Counted from the first letter of the stretch, positions 1-8,711 are shown. The stretch: DNA of 64,000 bases from JAUSPI01 sp964454305 (GCA_964454305.1 CAYVXX010000001.1:62001-126000), one strand, 5' to 3'. Notes: generated by a model from the letters alone, not told the origin. Program-made: numbers and translations.

Positions 1-633
1 TTCAAAATTAAGATTAATGGAGAGGAAAAATACTTTCCCAATGGTACTCACGTAAACATAATTAGAGGAGACACTGTTGAACTGGTCGATGTTGGAACAA
101 TACCTGAATCAACATCCGCCGGGATTATTGTCAATTTAAAGGGTTTTGTAGGTAATGCAAGGGGAAATACAGGAGAAGACCGGGGCTACATTATCCATAC
201 TGACAGAGATCTCTGGAAACGCTACTCTCTTTACAAAAACGGTCGACTATACCAGGCCGTCGTCACCAAAAACAATGACGTAATAGGTCGGCTTTTTATA
301 GATATAGAGGAGCCCACCTTTGAATACGTAGTGATTCAGCTAAATAACATGGAAAAGCGGTGCTTCTTCCGTGATGATACGCTTTCAATATGTCATGATG
401 ATATAATTAAGCTTATTGACATTAAAACAAACGTTCCAAAGAATTCAAATGTTATCGCATCCCTGAACGGGCCTGGAGTAAAAATCCCCTTCCCCATAGG
501 GAAAGCAATCTCCACCGTAAAAATTACACCTGTTAAAAAAATTATTATTAACAGAGCAAACATTCCCCTGGGTTCCATATTGCTTAACATAAAAGAAACA
601 CGGTTAACCCGAAAGTTGCAACAGAAACCGTAA
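1..633 (+). CDS. C-terminal part of an uncharacterised protein (start outside window)
   Basis: The frame is open from base 1 to a TAA at 633, so only the last 210 residues are visible. I do not recognise the family. The visible part is hydrophilic, with many short beta-type stretches and a basic end (TRKLQQKP). There is no membrane segment and no obvious metal or nucleotide motif. It ends 44 bp before the bactofilin gene on the same strand with no terminator between, so the two are probably co-transcribed. Bactofilins often sit beside cell-wall peptidases, but I see no catalytic motif of that kind here. Confidence 0.7.
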   Translation, partial: FKIKINGEEKYFPNGTHVNIIRGDTVELVDVGTIPESTSAGIIVNLKGFVGNARGNTGEDRGYIIHTDRDLWKRYSLYKNGRLYQAVVTKNNDVIGRLFIDIEEPTFEYVVIQLNNMEKRCFFRDDTLSICHDDIIKLIDIKTNVPKNSNVIASLNGPGVKIPFPIGKAISTVKITPVKKIIINRANIPLGSILLNIKETRLTRKLQQKP

Positions 634-677
634 CGAGACGAAGAAAATTGCCGCAAACCGCATAAAGGAGAAATCAG

Positions 678-1004
678 GTGAAAGCCAAACGGGACAACGT
701 GTCAATCATTAACAGGGATTGCAACCTTGAAGGAACACTTGATTTCAAAGGCTATCTGATCGTCGTGGGAAGCATCAACGGAACATTAAACGCCGAGACC
801 GTAGTTACAGAGGAAGATAGTCATATCCTGGCAAAGGCAAATGTAAACTCCATAACCATAGGCGGATATTTTGAAGGAGAAATGATCGTCACAGAAACTC
901 TCACAATCTCAGGGACGGGTAACGTTAAAGCACGGATAAAATGCAACAAACTGGCGATCGAAGAGGGTGGTATTTTGAACGGCAATGTCAGGTTCTTGCG
1001 GTAA
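678..1004 (+). CDS. bactofilin (polymer-forming cytoskeletal protein)
   Basis: A 108-residue protein of the bactofilin family (DUF583), which forms non-nucleotide-dependent filaments that scaffold cell-wall or polarity proteins. The sequence shows the expected short repeating beta-helix pattern of alternating hydrophobic and Gly/Asn positions (GTLDFKGYLIVVGSINGTL, then GNVKARIKCNKLAIEEGG). The GTG start at 678 is chosen because AAAGGAG lies 7 nt upstream. The protein is near the usual family length, with very short tails outside the core. It probably shares a transcript with the truncated gene upstream and converges on polA, whose stop lies 33 bp away. Confidence 0.85.
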   Translation: MKAKRDNVSIINRDCNLEGTLDFKGYLIVVGSINGTLNAETVVTEEDSHILAKANVNSITIGGYFEGEMIVTETLTISGTGNVKARIKCNKLAIEEGGILNGNVRFLR

Positions 1005-1036
1005 AGGCCAAAACCTTACAGCCGATCGCTTTACTT

Positions 1037-3721
1037 TTAATGCGCCTCGTCCCAGTTCCTCCCGGAGGATATGTCTACCCTGAGGGGCACCTTAAGTTCG
1101 ATAACCCCTTCCATCTTTTTCCTGACCATATCTATGATCTCATCCTTTTCCCCCAGCGGAACTTCAAAGACAAGCTCGTCATGAACCTGCATAATCATAC
1201 TCGTCGACAATTCTTCTTTCCTCAGGTGCTCTGCGATATTGAGCATCGCTACTTTGATCAGATCCGCGGCCGTACCCTGTATCGGGGCATTGATTGCAGT
1301 ACGTTCGGCAAACTGACGAATGGAAGCGTTAGTACTGTTTATTTCGGGAAGGTACCGACGGCGATTCAGGAGTGTCGTCACAAATCCATCCCTTCTCGCA
1401 TTTTCCAGAACCCCGTCCAAATATTCCTTGACCTTGTGGTATCTGCGAAAATATGCGTCAATGTATGTCCTTGCCTGCTTTTGGCCTATTCCCAATTCCC
1501 TCGATAACCCGAAGGGACTCATCCCGTAAATTATCCCAAAATTGATCACCTTTGCCTGCCGTCTCATATCGGGATTGATCATCTCGGGAAATATCCCGAA
1601 GATATCGGAAGCGGTTCTGGCATGAATATCCTCACCGGACTTGAAGGCGTTTATCAGGGTCTTATCACCGGCAAGGTGGGCTAAAACACGTAGTTCTATC
1701 TGGGAATAATCCGCGGAGACAATCTCACAGCCCTCCGGAGGAATAAATGCCTGCCGTATTCTCCTTCCCTCTATTGTCCTTACAGGAATATTCTGCAGAT
1801 TCGGATTACTGCTGGAGAGTCTCCCCGTGGCGGTAACGGCCTGGTTATATGACGTGTGGATTCTGCCCGTCTCTTTATTGACAAGGACAGGCAGTGCATC
1901 AACATACGTAGACTTCAGCTTTGCTATGCTCCTGTAAGCTAAAATCTCCGCGGGAAGTTCATGGGACAGGGCAAGATAGGTCAAAACATCGACACCGGTA
2001 GAATAGCCTTCCTTTGTCTTTTTGCCCCTGGGAAGTCCGTGTTTATCGAAGAGGATCACCTGTAACTGTTTGGGAGAGTTTATGTTGAATTTCTCGCCGG
2101 CCAATCGATAAATCTTTTCTGCTGAAATGGATATAAGATTTCCAAGCTGAAGCGACATCTCGCCGAGCAACTTCACATCGACGAGGACACCTTTTCTGTC
2201 CATTGAGGCCAGAATATCAACCAGGGGCATCTCCATATTATGAAAGAGATCCCCCAATCCCACGGTCTCAATCTTATCGTAAAGGAGTGAGGAAAGCCTG
2301 AGGATAAAATCTGCTCTCTGGCATGAATAAACTACAGCTTTTTCGAACGGGACGGCATTGAAGCCTATCGCTTTTGAACCACTCCCAACCAATTCTTTCC
2401 TGGAAATAAGCTCAGAACCCCGGTGATCCCTGACGACATCGGTTAGATCATGGCCACGCTTTGATGGATTGAGAACATAAGAGGCTATCATCGTATCACA
2501 GCTTATTCCCGCAACCTTGATACCCTTTCTCGAGAGTATAATCAGGGAGTTTTTGATATTGTGTCCGTGCTTTTTAATCCCTTCATCAGAAAACAGCGGT
2601 GCCAGACTTTCCAGCACATAACCCAATTCAAGCTGTTGCGGAATCCCTTCATAGGAATGAGCAACGGGAATATAATATGCCTCCGTTTCCTCCGGGCAGA
2701 TAGAAATTCCGACCATTTCAGCTAACATCGGCATATCCGACGTCACTTCAAGATCAAAGGAAAATTCCCTGACGTCCTGAAGTCTCCTCAACAGGGCTTC
2801 AAGCTCATCCGTTTTCAGGATCAGGTTATATTCTTTCTCCCCATATTCCTCTTCCCTGACCTTCAACTCCTGTAGCAGAGATGAAAATTCAAGCTCCCTG
2901 AATATCTCCTTTAAAAAATCGGTATCCGGCGCGCTACAATCTAAACGCTCCGGATCGAATTCAATCTCTGCATCGGTCTTTATGGTGGCAAGCTCCCGGC
3001 TCATCCTCGCCTGTTCCGTGAATTCCTTGAGGTTTTCCCTGAGCCTTTTATTTTTCACCTTATCGGCATTTTTCAAAACCTCTTCGATCGTGCCGAATTC
3101 TTCAATCAACTTCAGCGCTGTCTTCTTTCCCACACCGGGTACACCGGGGATATTATCCGACATATCCCCCATCAAACCGAGGACTTCCACCACCTTCTCA
3201 GGGGCAACCCCGAAAAATTCCCTGACCCCTTCGATATCATAGGTTATGTCTTTCATCGTATCGATTATTATAATATCATCCGATACGAGCTGCATAAAAT
3301 CCTTGTCACCGGAGACGATTACTGTCTTCGTTCCTTTCTCGCTATAGATTTTAGCAAGCGTTCCTATAACATCATCAGCCTCCAGACCCTCCTTTTCCAG
3401 AACAGGAATAGAAAGACCCCTCACAATATCCTTGATAATCGGCACCTGCGGAATAAGCGTGTCGGGCATCGGTTTCCGTGTTGCCTTGTACTGGTCATAG
3501 GCCTCATTACGAAATGTGGGGCCCTTAACGTCAAAGGCAACAGCGATATAATCCGGCTCCCAATCACGGCAGAGTTTCATCAGCATCTTGGTAAACCCGT
3601 AAATAGCATTCGTAGGAAACCCCTTCGAGTTGGAAAGTTCCTTGATCGCGTAAAAGGCACGATAGATGTAATTACTGCCGTCGACGAGAAAGAGAGTCGG
3701 TTTTTTCATTTTTTCTGTCAT
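1037..3721 (-). CDS. polA: DNA polymerase I
   Basis: Encodes about 894 residues, the normal length for a three-domain Pol I that acts in Okazaki fragment processing and repair. The N-terminal 5'-3' exonuclease begins at LFLVDGSNYIYRAF and carries the acidic GLEADDVIGTLA and VSGDKDF motifs. A 3'-5' exonuclease-like domain follows (FDLEVTSDMPMLAEMVGI). The C-terminal polymerase domain has motif A (DYSQIELRVLAHLAGD), motif B (RRQAKVINFGIIYGMSPFG) and motif C (QVHDELVF). The open frame extends upstream to 3994, but that extension is unlike Pol I. ATG 3721 or ATG 3709 is the likely start, and neither has an ideally spaced ribosome site. Transcribed toward bactofilin. Confidence 0.95.
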   Translation of the reverse strand: MTEKMKKPTLFLVDGSNYIYRAFYAIKELSNSKGFPTNAIYGFTKMLMKLCRDWEPDYIAVAFDVKGPTFRNEAYDQYKATRKPMPDTLIPQVPIIKDIVRGLSIPVLEKEGLEADDVIGTLAKIYSEKGTKTVIVSGDKDFMQLVSDDIIIIDTMKDITYDIEGVREFFGVAPEKVVEVLGLMGDMSDNIPGVPGVGKKTALKLIEEFGTIEEVLKNADKVKNKRLRENLKEFTEQARMSRELATIKTDAEIEFDPERLDCSAPDTDFLKEIFRELEFSSLLQELKVREEEYGEKEYNLILKTDELEALLRRLQDVREFSFDLEVTSDMPMLAEMVGISICPEETEAYYIPVAHSYEGIPQQLELGYVLESLAPLFSDEGIKKHGHNIKNSLIILSRKGIKVAGISCDTMIASYVLNPSKRGHDLTDVVRDHRGSELISRKELVGSGSKAIGFNAVPFEKAVVYSCQRADFILRLSSLLYDKIETVGLGDLFHNMEMPLVDILASMDRKGVLVDVKLLGEMSLQLGNLISISAEKIYRLAGEKFNINSPKQLQVILFDKHGLPRGKKTKEGYSTGVDVLTYLALSHELPAEILAYRSIAKLKSTYVDALPVLVNKETGRIHTSYNQAVTATGRLSSSNPNLQNIPVRTIEGRRIRQAFIPPEGCEIVSADYSQIELRVLAHLAGDKTLINAFKSGEDIHARTASDIFGIFPEMINPDMRRQAKVINFGIIYGMSPFGLSRELGIGQKQARTYIDAYFRRYHKVKEYLDGVLENARRDGFVTTLLNRRRYLPEINSTNASIRQFAERTAINAPIQGTAADLIKVAMLNIAEHLRKEELSTSMIMQVHDELVFEVPLGEKDEIIDMVRKKMEGVIELKVPLRVDISSGRNWDEAH

Positions 3722-3825
3722 ACCTCTATCAATGAAATCTTGATTTTCACAATCCCTGCGAAGAAATTTAATATGCCTCAAAACGCCTTTCCGTTCAACA
3801 AGTATTACGTGTACCGGATTGAAAA

Positions 3826-3918
3826 TTATTAATATCACTTGATTTTTCTTTTTTTTCAAATTATATATCGTACGGAAACAAACAGAGTGGGGCTTGCGGG
3901 TACACTCCCAATCAAAAG
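3826..3918. repeat. interspersed repeat, copy 1
   Basis: An AT-rich block (AATATCACTTGATTTTTC, then TCAAATTATATATCGTACGG) runs into GGGGCTTGCGGG and a CTCCCAATCAAAA end. The first half recurs at 8238-8303. The second half recurs at 60911-60944 and 63734-63767. It is non-coding and lies between polA and the 4-kb leader region. Confidence 0.6.
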
Positions 3919-4002
3919 ACAAAAAAATCCCTTTAGGAAAACGGACTTCCCCCTTTTGCTCTTCGGAAATGAGGGAACATCCATGATTCTCCAACTTTTT
4001 AC

Positions 4003-4030
4003 TTGACTTCTATATTTAAGTATGTAATTT
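4003..4030 (+). promoter_or_regulatory. sigma70-type promoter candidate
   Basis: TTGACT at 4003-4008 and TAATTT at 4025-4030 are separated by 16 nt. Transcription would begin near 4037 and run into the structured region before lpdD. There is no experimental support. Confidence 0.4.
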
Positions 4031-4036
4031 CCTACA

Positions 4037-4204
4037 CAATAAGAAAAGCGAAAGGGCTATTTTATTACATGATACGTTTTGATATTGAAAACAGAAACTT
4101 CTGGTGGTGGCAGGCCCACATAGGTCTGCCCATGTAAGCTTAACAATAACATAACTACGATTTTAAGCCATGGGTGAAGAAAGGTCTTTCCCACGGTTTT
4201 TTTG
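4037..4204 (+). ncRNA. possible small RNA or regulatory leader, class unknown
   Basis: About 170 nt without an ORF lie between the promoter candidate and a first terminator-like hairpin. A GGCAGGCC/GGTCTGCC stem (8 bp including one G-U, loop CACATA) sits near 4115. A second hairpin (CCATGGG with CCCACGG, one mismatch, inner AAGA/TCTT) spans 4168-4196 and is followed by seven T. I could not match it to a riboswitch family that I know. It could be a free-standing sRNA or a leader controlling lpdD-ubiX-ubiD. Confidence 0.35.
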
Positions 4205-4216
4205 TGGATACACAGT

Positions 4217-4250
4217 AACCGTCATGGGAAGTCCCCATGGCGGTTTTTTT
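4217..4250 (+). terminator. strong intrinsic terminator upstream of lpdD
   Basis: AACCGTCATGGG pairs with CCCATGGCGGTT over a four-to-five-base loop and is followed by a run of seven T. It is the second of two terminator-like hairpins in tandem (the first spans 4168-4203), only 44 nt before the lpdD start. That spacing would suit attenuation. Confidence 0.7.
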
Positions 4251-4293
4251 ATTTTTGCAGCTTTTTAACATTGGCATCAGCAGGATAAATACC

Positions 4294-4821
4294 ATGACTT
4301 TCAAGAATTCAGACATGCATCAACGAGGTGAGTTCCATGTCAAGACAACGGAAGGTTCTTACGATATTGAGGCTCACGTGAGATTGATCGGGAAGGATCT
4401 TTTAGTCGCCATAAGTGGCGGAGAAAAACCGCACATCGGGGCTGTTTCCGTTGCTCAGCCCCGTCAGAGCCTCAAAAATCCCGAAGACACAAGCGCTACG
4501 GCGTCTGTCATCTGCATTATGGGACACAAGGAAGACGAACTGGCAAAAAAAGCTTCAGAATTTTTAGCGGCGGCTTTGAATACCCGGGTTGTGGTCACGG
4601 CCGGCATACACTTCGATGCCATCAACGAAGAAGGAATCCGAAGAGTCATTCAAAACAGTGAACTCATTGTCAAGCAAATCCTGGCTAAAATCATAACGGA
4701 ATCAAATTCACAAATGGAAAAAAAGAATAGAGGGGAAAGCCATGTCGAAACGAATTGTTATCGGGATAACAGGAGCAAGCGGCGTGATATACGGTGTAAA
4801 GACGCTTCAATTACTCGCTGA
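4294..4821 (+). CDS. LpdD-like prenylated-flavin chaperone family protein
   Basis: About 175 residues. The central stretch (VRLIGKDLLVAISGGEKPHIGAV, then a TRVVVTAGIHFDAINEEGIR region) resembles the small LpdD proteins encoded with gallate and protocatechuate decarboxylases, which are thought to help load prenylated FMN. ATG 4294 is chosen because AGGA lies 9 nt upstream; the longer frame would start inside the terminator. The last 27 codons overlap ubiX by 80 nt and look unlike the family, so the functional domain probably ends near residue 150. Context with ubiX and ubiD supports the call; the symbol is withheld because the match is from memory. Confidence 0.6.
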   Translation: MTFKNSDMHQRGEFHVKTTEGSYDIEAHVRLIGKDLLVAISGGEKPHIGAVSVAQPRQSLKNPEDTSATASVICIMGHKEDELAKKASEFLAAALNTRVVVTAGIHFDAINEEGIRRVIQNSELIVKQILAKIITESNSQMEKKNRGESHVETNCYRDNRSKRRDIRCKDASITR

Positions 4822-5347
4822 AAAAGAATTTGAAACTCATTTAATCATATCCGAGACGGGAAAACAAAACATCGAGATTGAAACACCATATAAAGCGCGA
4901 GATGTGGAGGCTATGGCTAACTACACTTACGACATAGATGACGTTGGCGCATCTCTCGCGAGCGGTTCGTTCTTAACGGAGGGTATGATAATCGCACCAT
5001 GTACCATAAAAACCCTGTCAGGAATTGCCAATTCATATACGAGCAACCTCCTCGTGCGGGCCGCGGATGTCACTCTGAAAGAAAAGCGAAAACTTGTTCT
5101 GGTGGTAAGAGAAACGCCGCTCCACAAGGGACATATCAGACTTATGGGCATGGCTGCCGACTACGGCGCCCATATTCTCCCTCCTGTACCCTCTTTTTAT
5201 CATCAACCGAAAACTATTGACGATATTATAAATCAGACAATCGGCAAGATTTTTGATTACCTTGGCATCAAACATGATCTTTTCACGCGGTGGGGTGAAA
5301 AGCATATCGAACCGGTGGAGCTCGATAACATTCGATGCCTTGATTGA
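4742..5347 (+). CDS. ubiX: UbiX-family flavin prenyltransferase
   Basis: A 201-residue protein. UbiX-type enzymes prenylate FMN with dimethylallyl phosphate to make prenylated FMN, the cofactor of UbiD decarboxylases. Family hallmarks are the N-terminal flavin-binding Rossmann start (IGITGASGVIYGVKTLQLL), the PCTIKTLSGIA segment, the ADVTLKEKRKLVLVVRETPLH block, and the downstream PPVPSFYHQPKT loop. The length is typical. GGGGAAAG lies about 3-10 nt before ATG 4742. It sits between the lpdD-like gene and ubiD, so it most likely serves the UbiD encoded 123 bp downstream. Confidence 0.92.
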   Translation: MSKRIVIGITGASGVIYGVKTLQLLAEKEFETHLIISETGKQNIEIETPYKARDVEAMANYTYDIDDVGASLASGSFLTEGMIIAPCTIKTLSGIANSYTSNLLVRAADVTLKEKRKLVLVVRETPLHKGHIRLMGMAADYGAHILPPVPSFYHQPKTIDDIINQTIGKIFDYLGIKHDLFTRWGEKHIEPVELDNIRCLD

Positions 5348-5470
5348 GCTTAAACGAAATGTGAGACCGCCCCGAGTCACACAATGACGATCATACGCCA
5401 CGGCACCGGAGACAATCTCCAGGTCTGTGTCAGTTGATATATTCTAAATTAACAGGAAAGGAGTTCAGAA

Positions 5471-6910
5471 GTGAAAAAGAAACAATATTTTACTGCATTG
5501 AGTATCATTATCTTTTTGATACTGCTGTTCTGCCCGGTTCAGTCGAAAGCAAAAATGTTCAACGACCTTGATGAATTTGTCAGTTTCTTGAAGCAGAAAG
5601 GTGAATTAGTCACCGTAACGAAGGCGGTCAACTCAAAATTTGAAGCTGCAGCCGTCCAATCGAAAGTCCTCAATGAAATGGATAAGGCCGTTCTATTTAG
5701 CAACGTGGACGGGCAGGGGAAGAGGATGCTCGGCAATATTTACACATCACGGAAAATGCTGAGCTACATGTTTGACACAAAACCCGAAAAGCTGGTTGAC
5801 AAAGTTCTTTCTTACAAGGGAGCGAAGAGATACCCTGTCAAATTCGTTGAAAAGGCGTCATGTCAGGAAGTAGTCAATAAGGATTTCAAGGACATTTTAG
5901 ACGTAGTTCCAATTCCATGGAATTATGAAAAGGACGCGAATCGTTACATAACCGCCGGCATAGTCGTCACGAAAGACCCCGAAACGGGAAAGATAAATAC
6001 GGCGATTCAGCGAATCATGTATAAAAAAGGGCGGCAGTTAAATCTCTTTTTCGCTCCGATGCAGCATAACTGGATGATATTTAACAAATACAAGGCATTA
6101 AAAAAAGATATGCCCGTGGCTGTTATCATAGGCGCGGATCCGATTATGATGTTCGCTTCAGAGTCGGGGATTCCATACGAAGAGAATGAGTTCGAGTATG
6201 CCGGCGCAATGAGGGGGAAATCGATAGAAGTTGTTAAATGCAAGACGGTCGATCGTTATGTCCCGGCTAACGCGGAATATATTATTGAAGGAACTGTCCC
6301 CTGGGACAAAAAATCGATGGAAGGGCCCATGGGAGAAAATCAGCGGGTCTACGGATATGCTCAGGAAAATCCCATTATAGAAGTTTCTTGTATTACTCAT
6401 AAAAAAAATCCGATCTTCCAGAATATACTGCCCGGCACTTCCGAAGAGCATTCACTGCTGGCAATACCGATGGAAGCCAGAATGCTTGAAAGATTGAGGC
6501 AGGTATCCCCACGCGTTATTACCTTAAACTTACTTCCTAATTTCATGAATTGCGTAATCAAGCTTGACTACTATCCTCCGGTTCAACGAGGCCTGGGCAA
6601 AAATGTGCTTCTGGCCGCCCTATCCGATCCATGGATAAAATATGCCGTCGTTGTCAACAAAGATGTAAATATCGATGATGCAGATGAGGTTAACTGGGCA
6701 ATCTCCGCCAGGGCCAACCTTTCAAAAGATCTTGTGCTCATTGAGAAAACATGGGGGTTCGTCATGGATCCAAGCAGAAAAGACCGCACCCAGCCCGTAA
6801 CGAAACTGGGTATCGATACAACAGTTGACCCGCTCGAAAGAGAAAGGTTTATAAAGGCGGATGTTTTAGGGTATGATAAGGTTAATCTAAAAGACTATTT
6901 ATCCAGATAG
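5471..6910 (+). CDS. ubiD: UbiD-family decarboxylase with an N-terminal export signal or membrane anchor
   Basis: A 479-residue UbiD/Fdc-type protein, a family of prenylated-FMN-dependent reversible (de)carboxylases of aromatic or unsaturated acids. The UbiD core starts near residue 29 (MFNDLDEFVSFLKQKGEL). It contains the R-bearing NTAIQRIMYKKGRQ segment, the Glu-bearing AEYIIEG and EGPMGENQRVYG motifs, and the C-terminal DPLERERFIKADV block. The first 28 residues are K-K-K followed by about 17 hydrophobic residues and a QSKAK end, which is a typical signal peptide. The GTG start is supported by AAAGGAG 7 nt upstream, whereas the internal ATG 5555 has no clear ribosome site. UbiD proteins are normally cytoplasmic, so export is unusual. 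Substrate unknown. Confidence 0.88.
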   Translation: MKKKQYFTALSIIIFLILLFCPVQSKAKMFNDLDEFVSFLKQKGELVTVTKAVNSKFEAAAVQSKVLNEMDKAVLFSNVDGQGKRMLGNIYTSRKMLSYMFDTKPEKLVDKVLSYKGAKRYPVKFVEKASCQEVVNKDFKDILDVVPIPWNYEKDANRYITAGIVVTKDPETGKINTAIQRIMYKKGRQLNLFFAPMQHNWMIFNKYKALKKDMPVAVIIGADPIMMFASESGIPYEENEFEYAGAMRGKSIEVVKCKTVDRYVPANAEYIIEGTVPWDKKSMEGPMGENQRVYGYAQENPIIEVSCITHKKNPIFQNILPGTSEEHSLLAIPMEARMLERLRQVSPRVITLNLLPNFMNCVIKLDYYPPVQRGLGKNVLLAALSDPWIKYAVVVNKDVNIDDADEVNWAISARANLSKDLVLIEKTWGFVMDPSRKDRTQPVTKLGIDTTVDPLERERFIKADVLGYDKVNLKDYLSR

Positions 6911-6923
6911 CAGACATTTCCGG

Positions 6924-6957
6924 GAGGGGTGAACGGGAGCTTTCACCCCTCTTTTTT
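6924..6957 (+). terminator. intrinsic terminator after ubiD
   Basis: GAGGGGTGAA pairs exactly with TTCACCCCTC across an 8-nt loop, followed by TTTTTT. It lies 14 bp after the ubiD stop and closes the lpdD-ubiX-ubiD transcript. Confidence 0.85.
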
Positions 6958-6976
6958 ACCAAACTCACCATGATAG

Positions 6977-7045
6977 GAGAGCTTTGAATTTTGTCATTTC
7001 GAGGAGTGTTAAAATGACAGATAATGATAGTTATTCAAAGCTCTC
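6977..7045. repeat. nested palindrome (MITE-like or extragenic repeat)
   Basis: GAGAGCTTTGAAT (6977-6989) is the exact inverse of ATTCAAAGCTCTC (7033-7045). Inside it, TGTCATTT (6992-6999) pairs with AAATGACA (7012-7019). The TGTCATTTCGAGGAG wording is like extragenic palindromic repeats found in many bacteria. It fills the gap before the MFS gene. Confidence 0.7.
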
Positions 7046-7057
7046 GACAGGTTGCCA

Positions 7058-8200
7058 ATGGGAAACATTCTAATATATTGCGCAAAATTTCTCATTACGT
7101 CGTACACAAGTATTTTAGCACCCTTACTGCCCCTTTTAATGACGGAAATGCACCTTTCCCTCACCCAGACAGGCGCGCTGGTTTCCGTATTCTCTCTCTT
7201 TAACTCTCTCCTGCAGCCCCTTTTCGGCTGGACACAGGATCGAATCGGATTTTACTTCTTTCTCTGTTTCGCTCCACTCTGGACCGGCATATTCATGGGA
7301 GCAATCGGAATAGCCTCCAGTTACGGATTCCTTATCCTGTTTCTGTTGCTTGCCGGGCTCGGGATCTGTGCCTTCCACCCTGCTTCATTTGCTTCAATGG
7401 GGAAAATCGATCCCGAACGCAGAGCAATTACAATTTCGTTCCTTCTGATGGCGACTTCTCTCGGTTTCGTCGTAGGGCCGATGGCGATCTCCTTTTTCGT
7501 TACCTTTTTTGGAATACATAAGCTCTATCTCATTGCGATACCGGGGATACTTATAACGCTGGCCCTTTTCAAAACCGTTGAGCACAGTAAAAACAGACCA
7601 CCGGCAGGCACACATAACGGTTTTTATCAAATTAAAGCAATTACAATCTCGATATTCCCCCTCTTCGCATTTGCTCTCTGCATAAGCATTACCCTTATGA
7701 ATTTATTCAGCTTCATACCGTTTCTTCTACGGGAAAGAGGCGCCGCAATGACTATTGTCGGGTTCTTTCTTTCGGCCTTAGCCCTCGGTTCCGCTATTGG
7801 TCCTCTTCTGGGATCACTGATGGTAAAACACATCGGAAGGGTTAAAGTCCTCGTTATATCGGCAATCTCTTCACTCGGTTTTCTTTTATTATTTCTTCTG
7901 CCGGCAATCGGGCCTATCCTGCAGATTATTTTCCTTTCTTTCCTGGGACTTGCCCTCATGTTGCCATTTTCGATTCTCATAGACATGGGGCAGGAAAGGG
8001 TTCCTCAATACCTAAGCACGGTCTCCTCACTGCTCGGAGGATTCGCTTGGGGCAGCGGGGGTATACTGATCATCGTCTTCGCTAAAATTGCCGAAACCGT
8101 AGGGTTTGAAAATATAATAAGAGGTCTGATTGTATTCCCTGTCATCAGTTTGTTACTGGTGTATTTTACCGACCTGCGTTATTCCGGAAAGCCAAACTGA
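7058..8200 (+). CDS. major facilitator superfamily transporter, fosmidomycin-resistance-like
   Basis: About 380 residues with around twelve hydrophobic segments, so an inner-membrane carrier. The N-terminal half carries the Asp/Arg loop after TM2 (GWTQDRIGFYFF) typical of MFS motif A, and the LAGLGICAFHPASFASMGK segment that resembles Fsr-type efflux proteins. ATG 7058 is preferred over TTG 7052, and ACAGG lies about 8 nt upstream. It stands alone, after a nested palindrome and before a long gap, so its substrate cannot be deduced from context. Transporters of this subgroup export small hydrophobic compounds. Confidence 0.8.
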   Translation: MGNILIYCAKFLITSYTSILAPLLPLLMTEMHLSLTQTGALVSVFSLFNSLLQPLFGWTQDRIGFYFFLCFAPLWTGIFMGAIGIASSYGFLILFLLLAGLGICAFHPASFASMGKIDPERRAITISFLLMATSLGFVVGPMAISFFVTFFGIHKLYLIAIPGILITLALFKTVEHSKNRPPAGTHNGFYQIKAITISIFPLFAFALCISITLMNLFSFIPFLLRERGAAMTIVGFFLSALALGSAIGPLLGSLMVKHIGRVKVLVISAISSLGFLLLFLLPAIGPILQIIFLSFLGLALMLPFSILIDMGQERVPQYLSTVSSLLGGFAWGSGGILIIVFAKIAETVGFENIIRGLIVFPVISLLLVYFTDLRYSGKPN

Positions 8201-8237
8201 CCCGCCATATACCACGCACCGGGCACTTCACTGTTGC

Positions 8238-8303
8238 AAATTATTGAATATCACTCGATTTTTCTTATCTTTCAAATTATATATTTTACGGAAAAGCAAC
8301 AAA
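8238..8303. repeat. interspersed repeat, copy 2 (first half only)
   Basis: AATATCACTCGATTTTTC and the following TTTCAAATTATATATTTTACGG match the block at 3826-3890 at most positions. It is part of the 511-bp gap between the MFS gene and the toxin-antitoxin pair. The remainder of that gap (8304-8478) shows nothing recognisable. Confidence 0.55.
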
Positions 8304-8478
8304 GGGGGGGATTTTATAACTTTTCTACTTAGCCTCTGCGACAAACTCATTTCACACATATTCGTTGACCTGCTAATAATACTCACCTGAATCTCCCGCG
8401 TCATCTGAGCCACCCCTGAAATGCACAGTTAAAACCACGACCACATTCAGTCCCCTGAAGAGTGATAATGAGTAAAGG

Positions 8479-8649
8479 GCAAACTTGCCGGAAAATACAT
8501 CCAATATCAACTTATCAGGGCGAATCGGCCTGATAAGCACTGGTCCTCCCCTCGCTTCGCTCGGGGAGAACCAGTCACTCGAGACCGACCGCTTCGCGGC
8601 GGCTTAGTTCCGCATTCACTTCCATAAAGTGACTGAATTAAAAGTTTGC
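8479..8649. repeat. multi-hairpin palindromic element upstream of the toxin-antitoxin genes
   Basis: Outer inverted ends GCAAACTT (8479-8486) and AAGTTTGC (8642-8649) enclose several hairpins. CTTATCAGG/CCTGATAAG spans 8511-8537. ACTGGT...CTCCCC with GGGGAG..ACCAGT spans 8539-8575. A CAGTCACT/AGTGACTG pair begins near 8573. It has no ORF of its own. It has the look of a MITE or a folded regulatory or mobile DNA element. Confidence 0.6.
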
Positions 8650-8673
8650 AGTTCCTGATGTGTTTTGATAAAA

Positions 8674-8687
8674 TCTTACTGGTAAGA
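8674..8687 (+). promoter_or_regulatory. palindromic operator candidate for the AbrB/PIN pair
   Basis: TCTTAC-TG-GTAAGA is a perfect inverted repeat 25 nt before the antitoxin start. AbrB-type antitoxins usually bind palindromes in their own promoter, so autoregulation here is likely but inferred. Confidence 0.5.
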
Positions 8688-8711
8688 AAATAAATCCTTG
8701 AGGTAAAATTT

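Noticed and set aside
3722..3994. N-terminal extension of PolA
   Set aside because: The extra 91 codons include the interspersed repeat at 3826-3918 and do not resemble Pol I.
8511..8575. Integron attC site
   Set aside because: Several hairpins are present but I see no R-box/L-box core sites and no integrase gene in the window.
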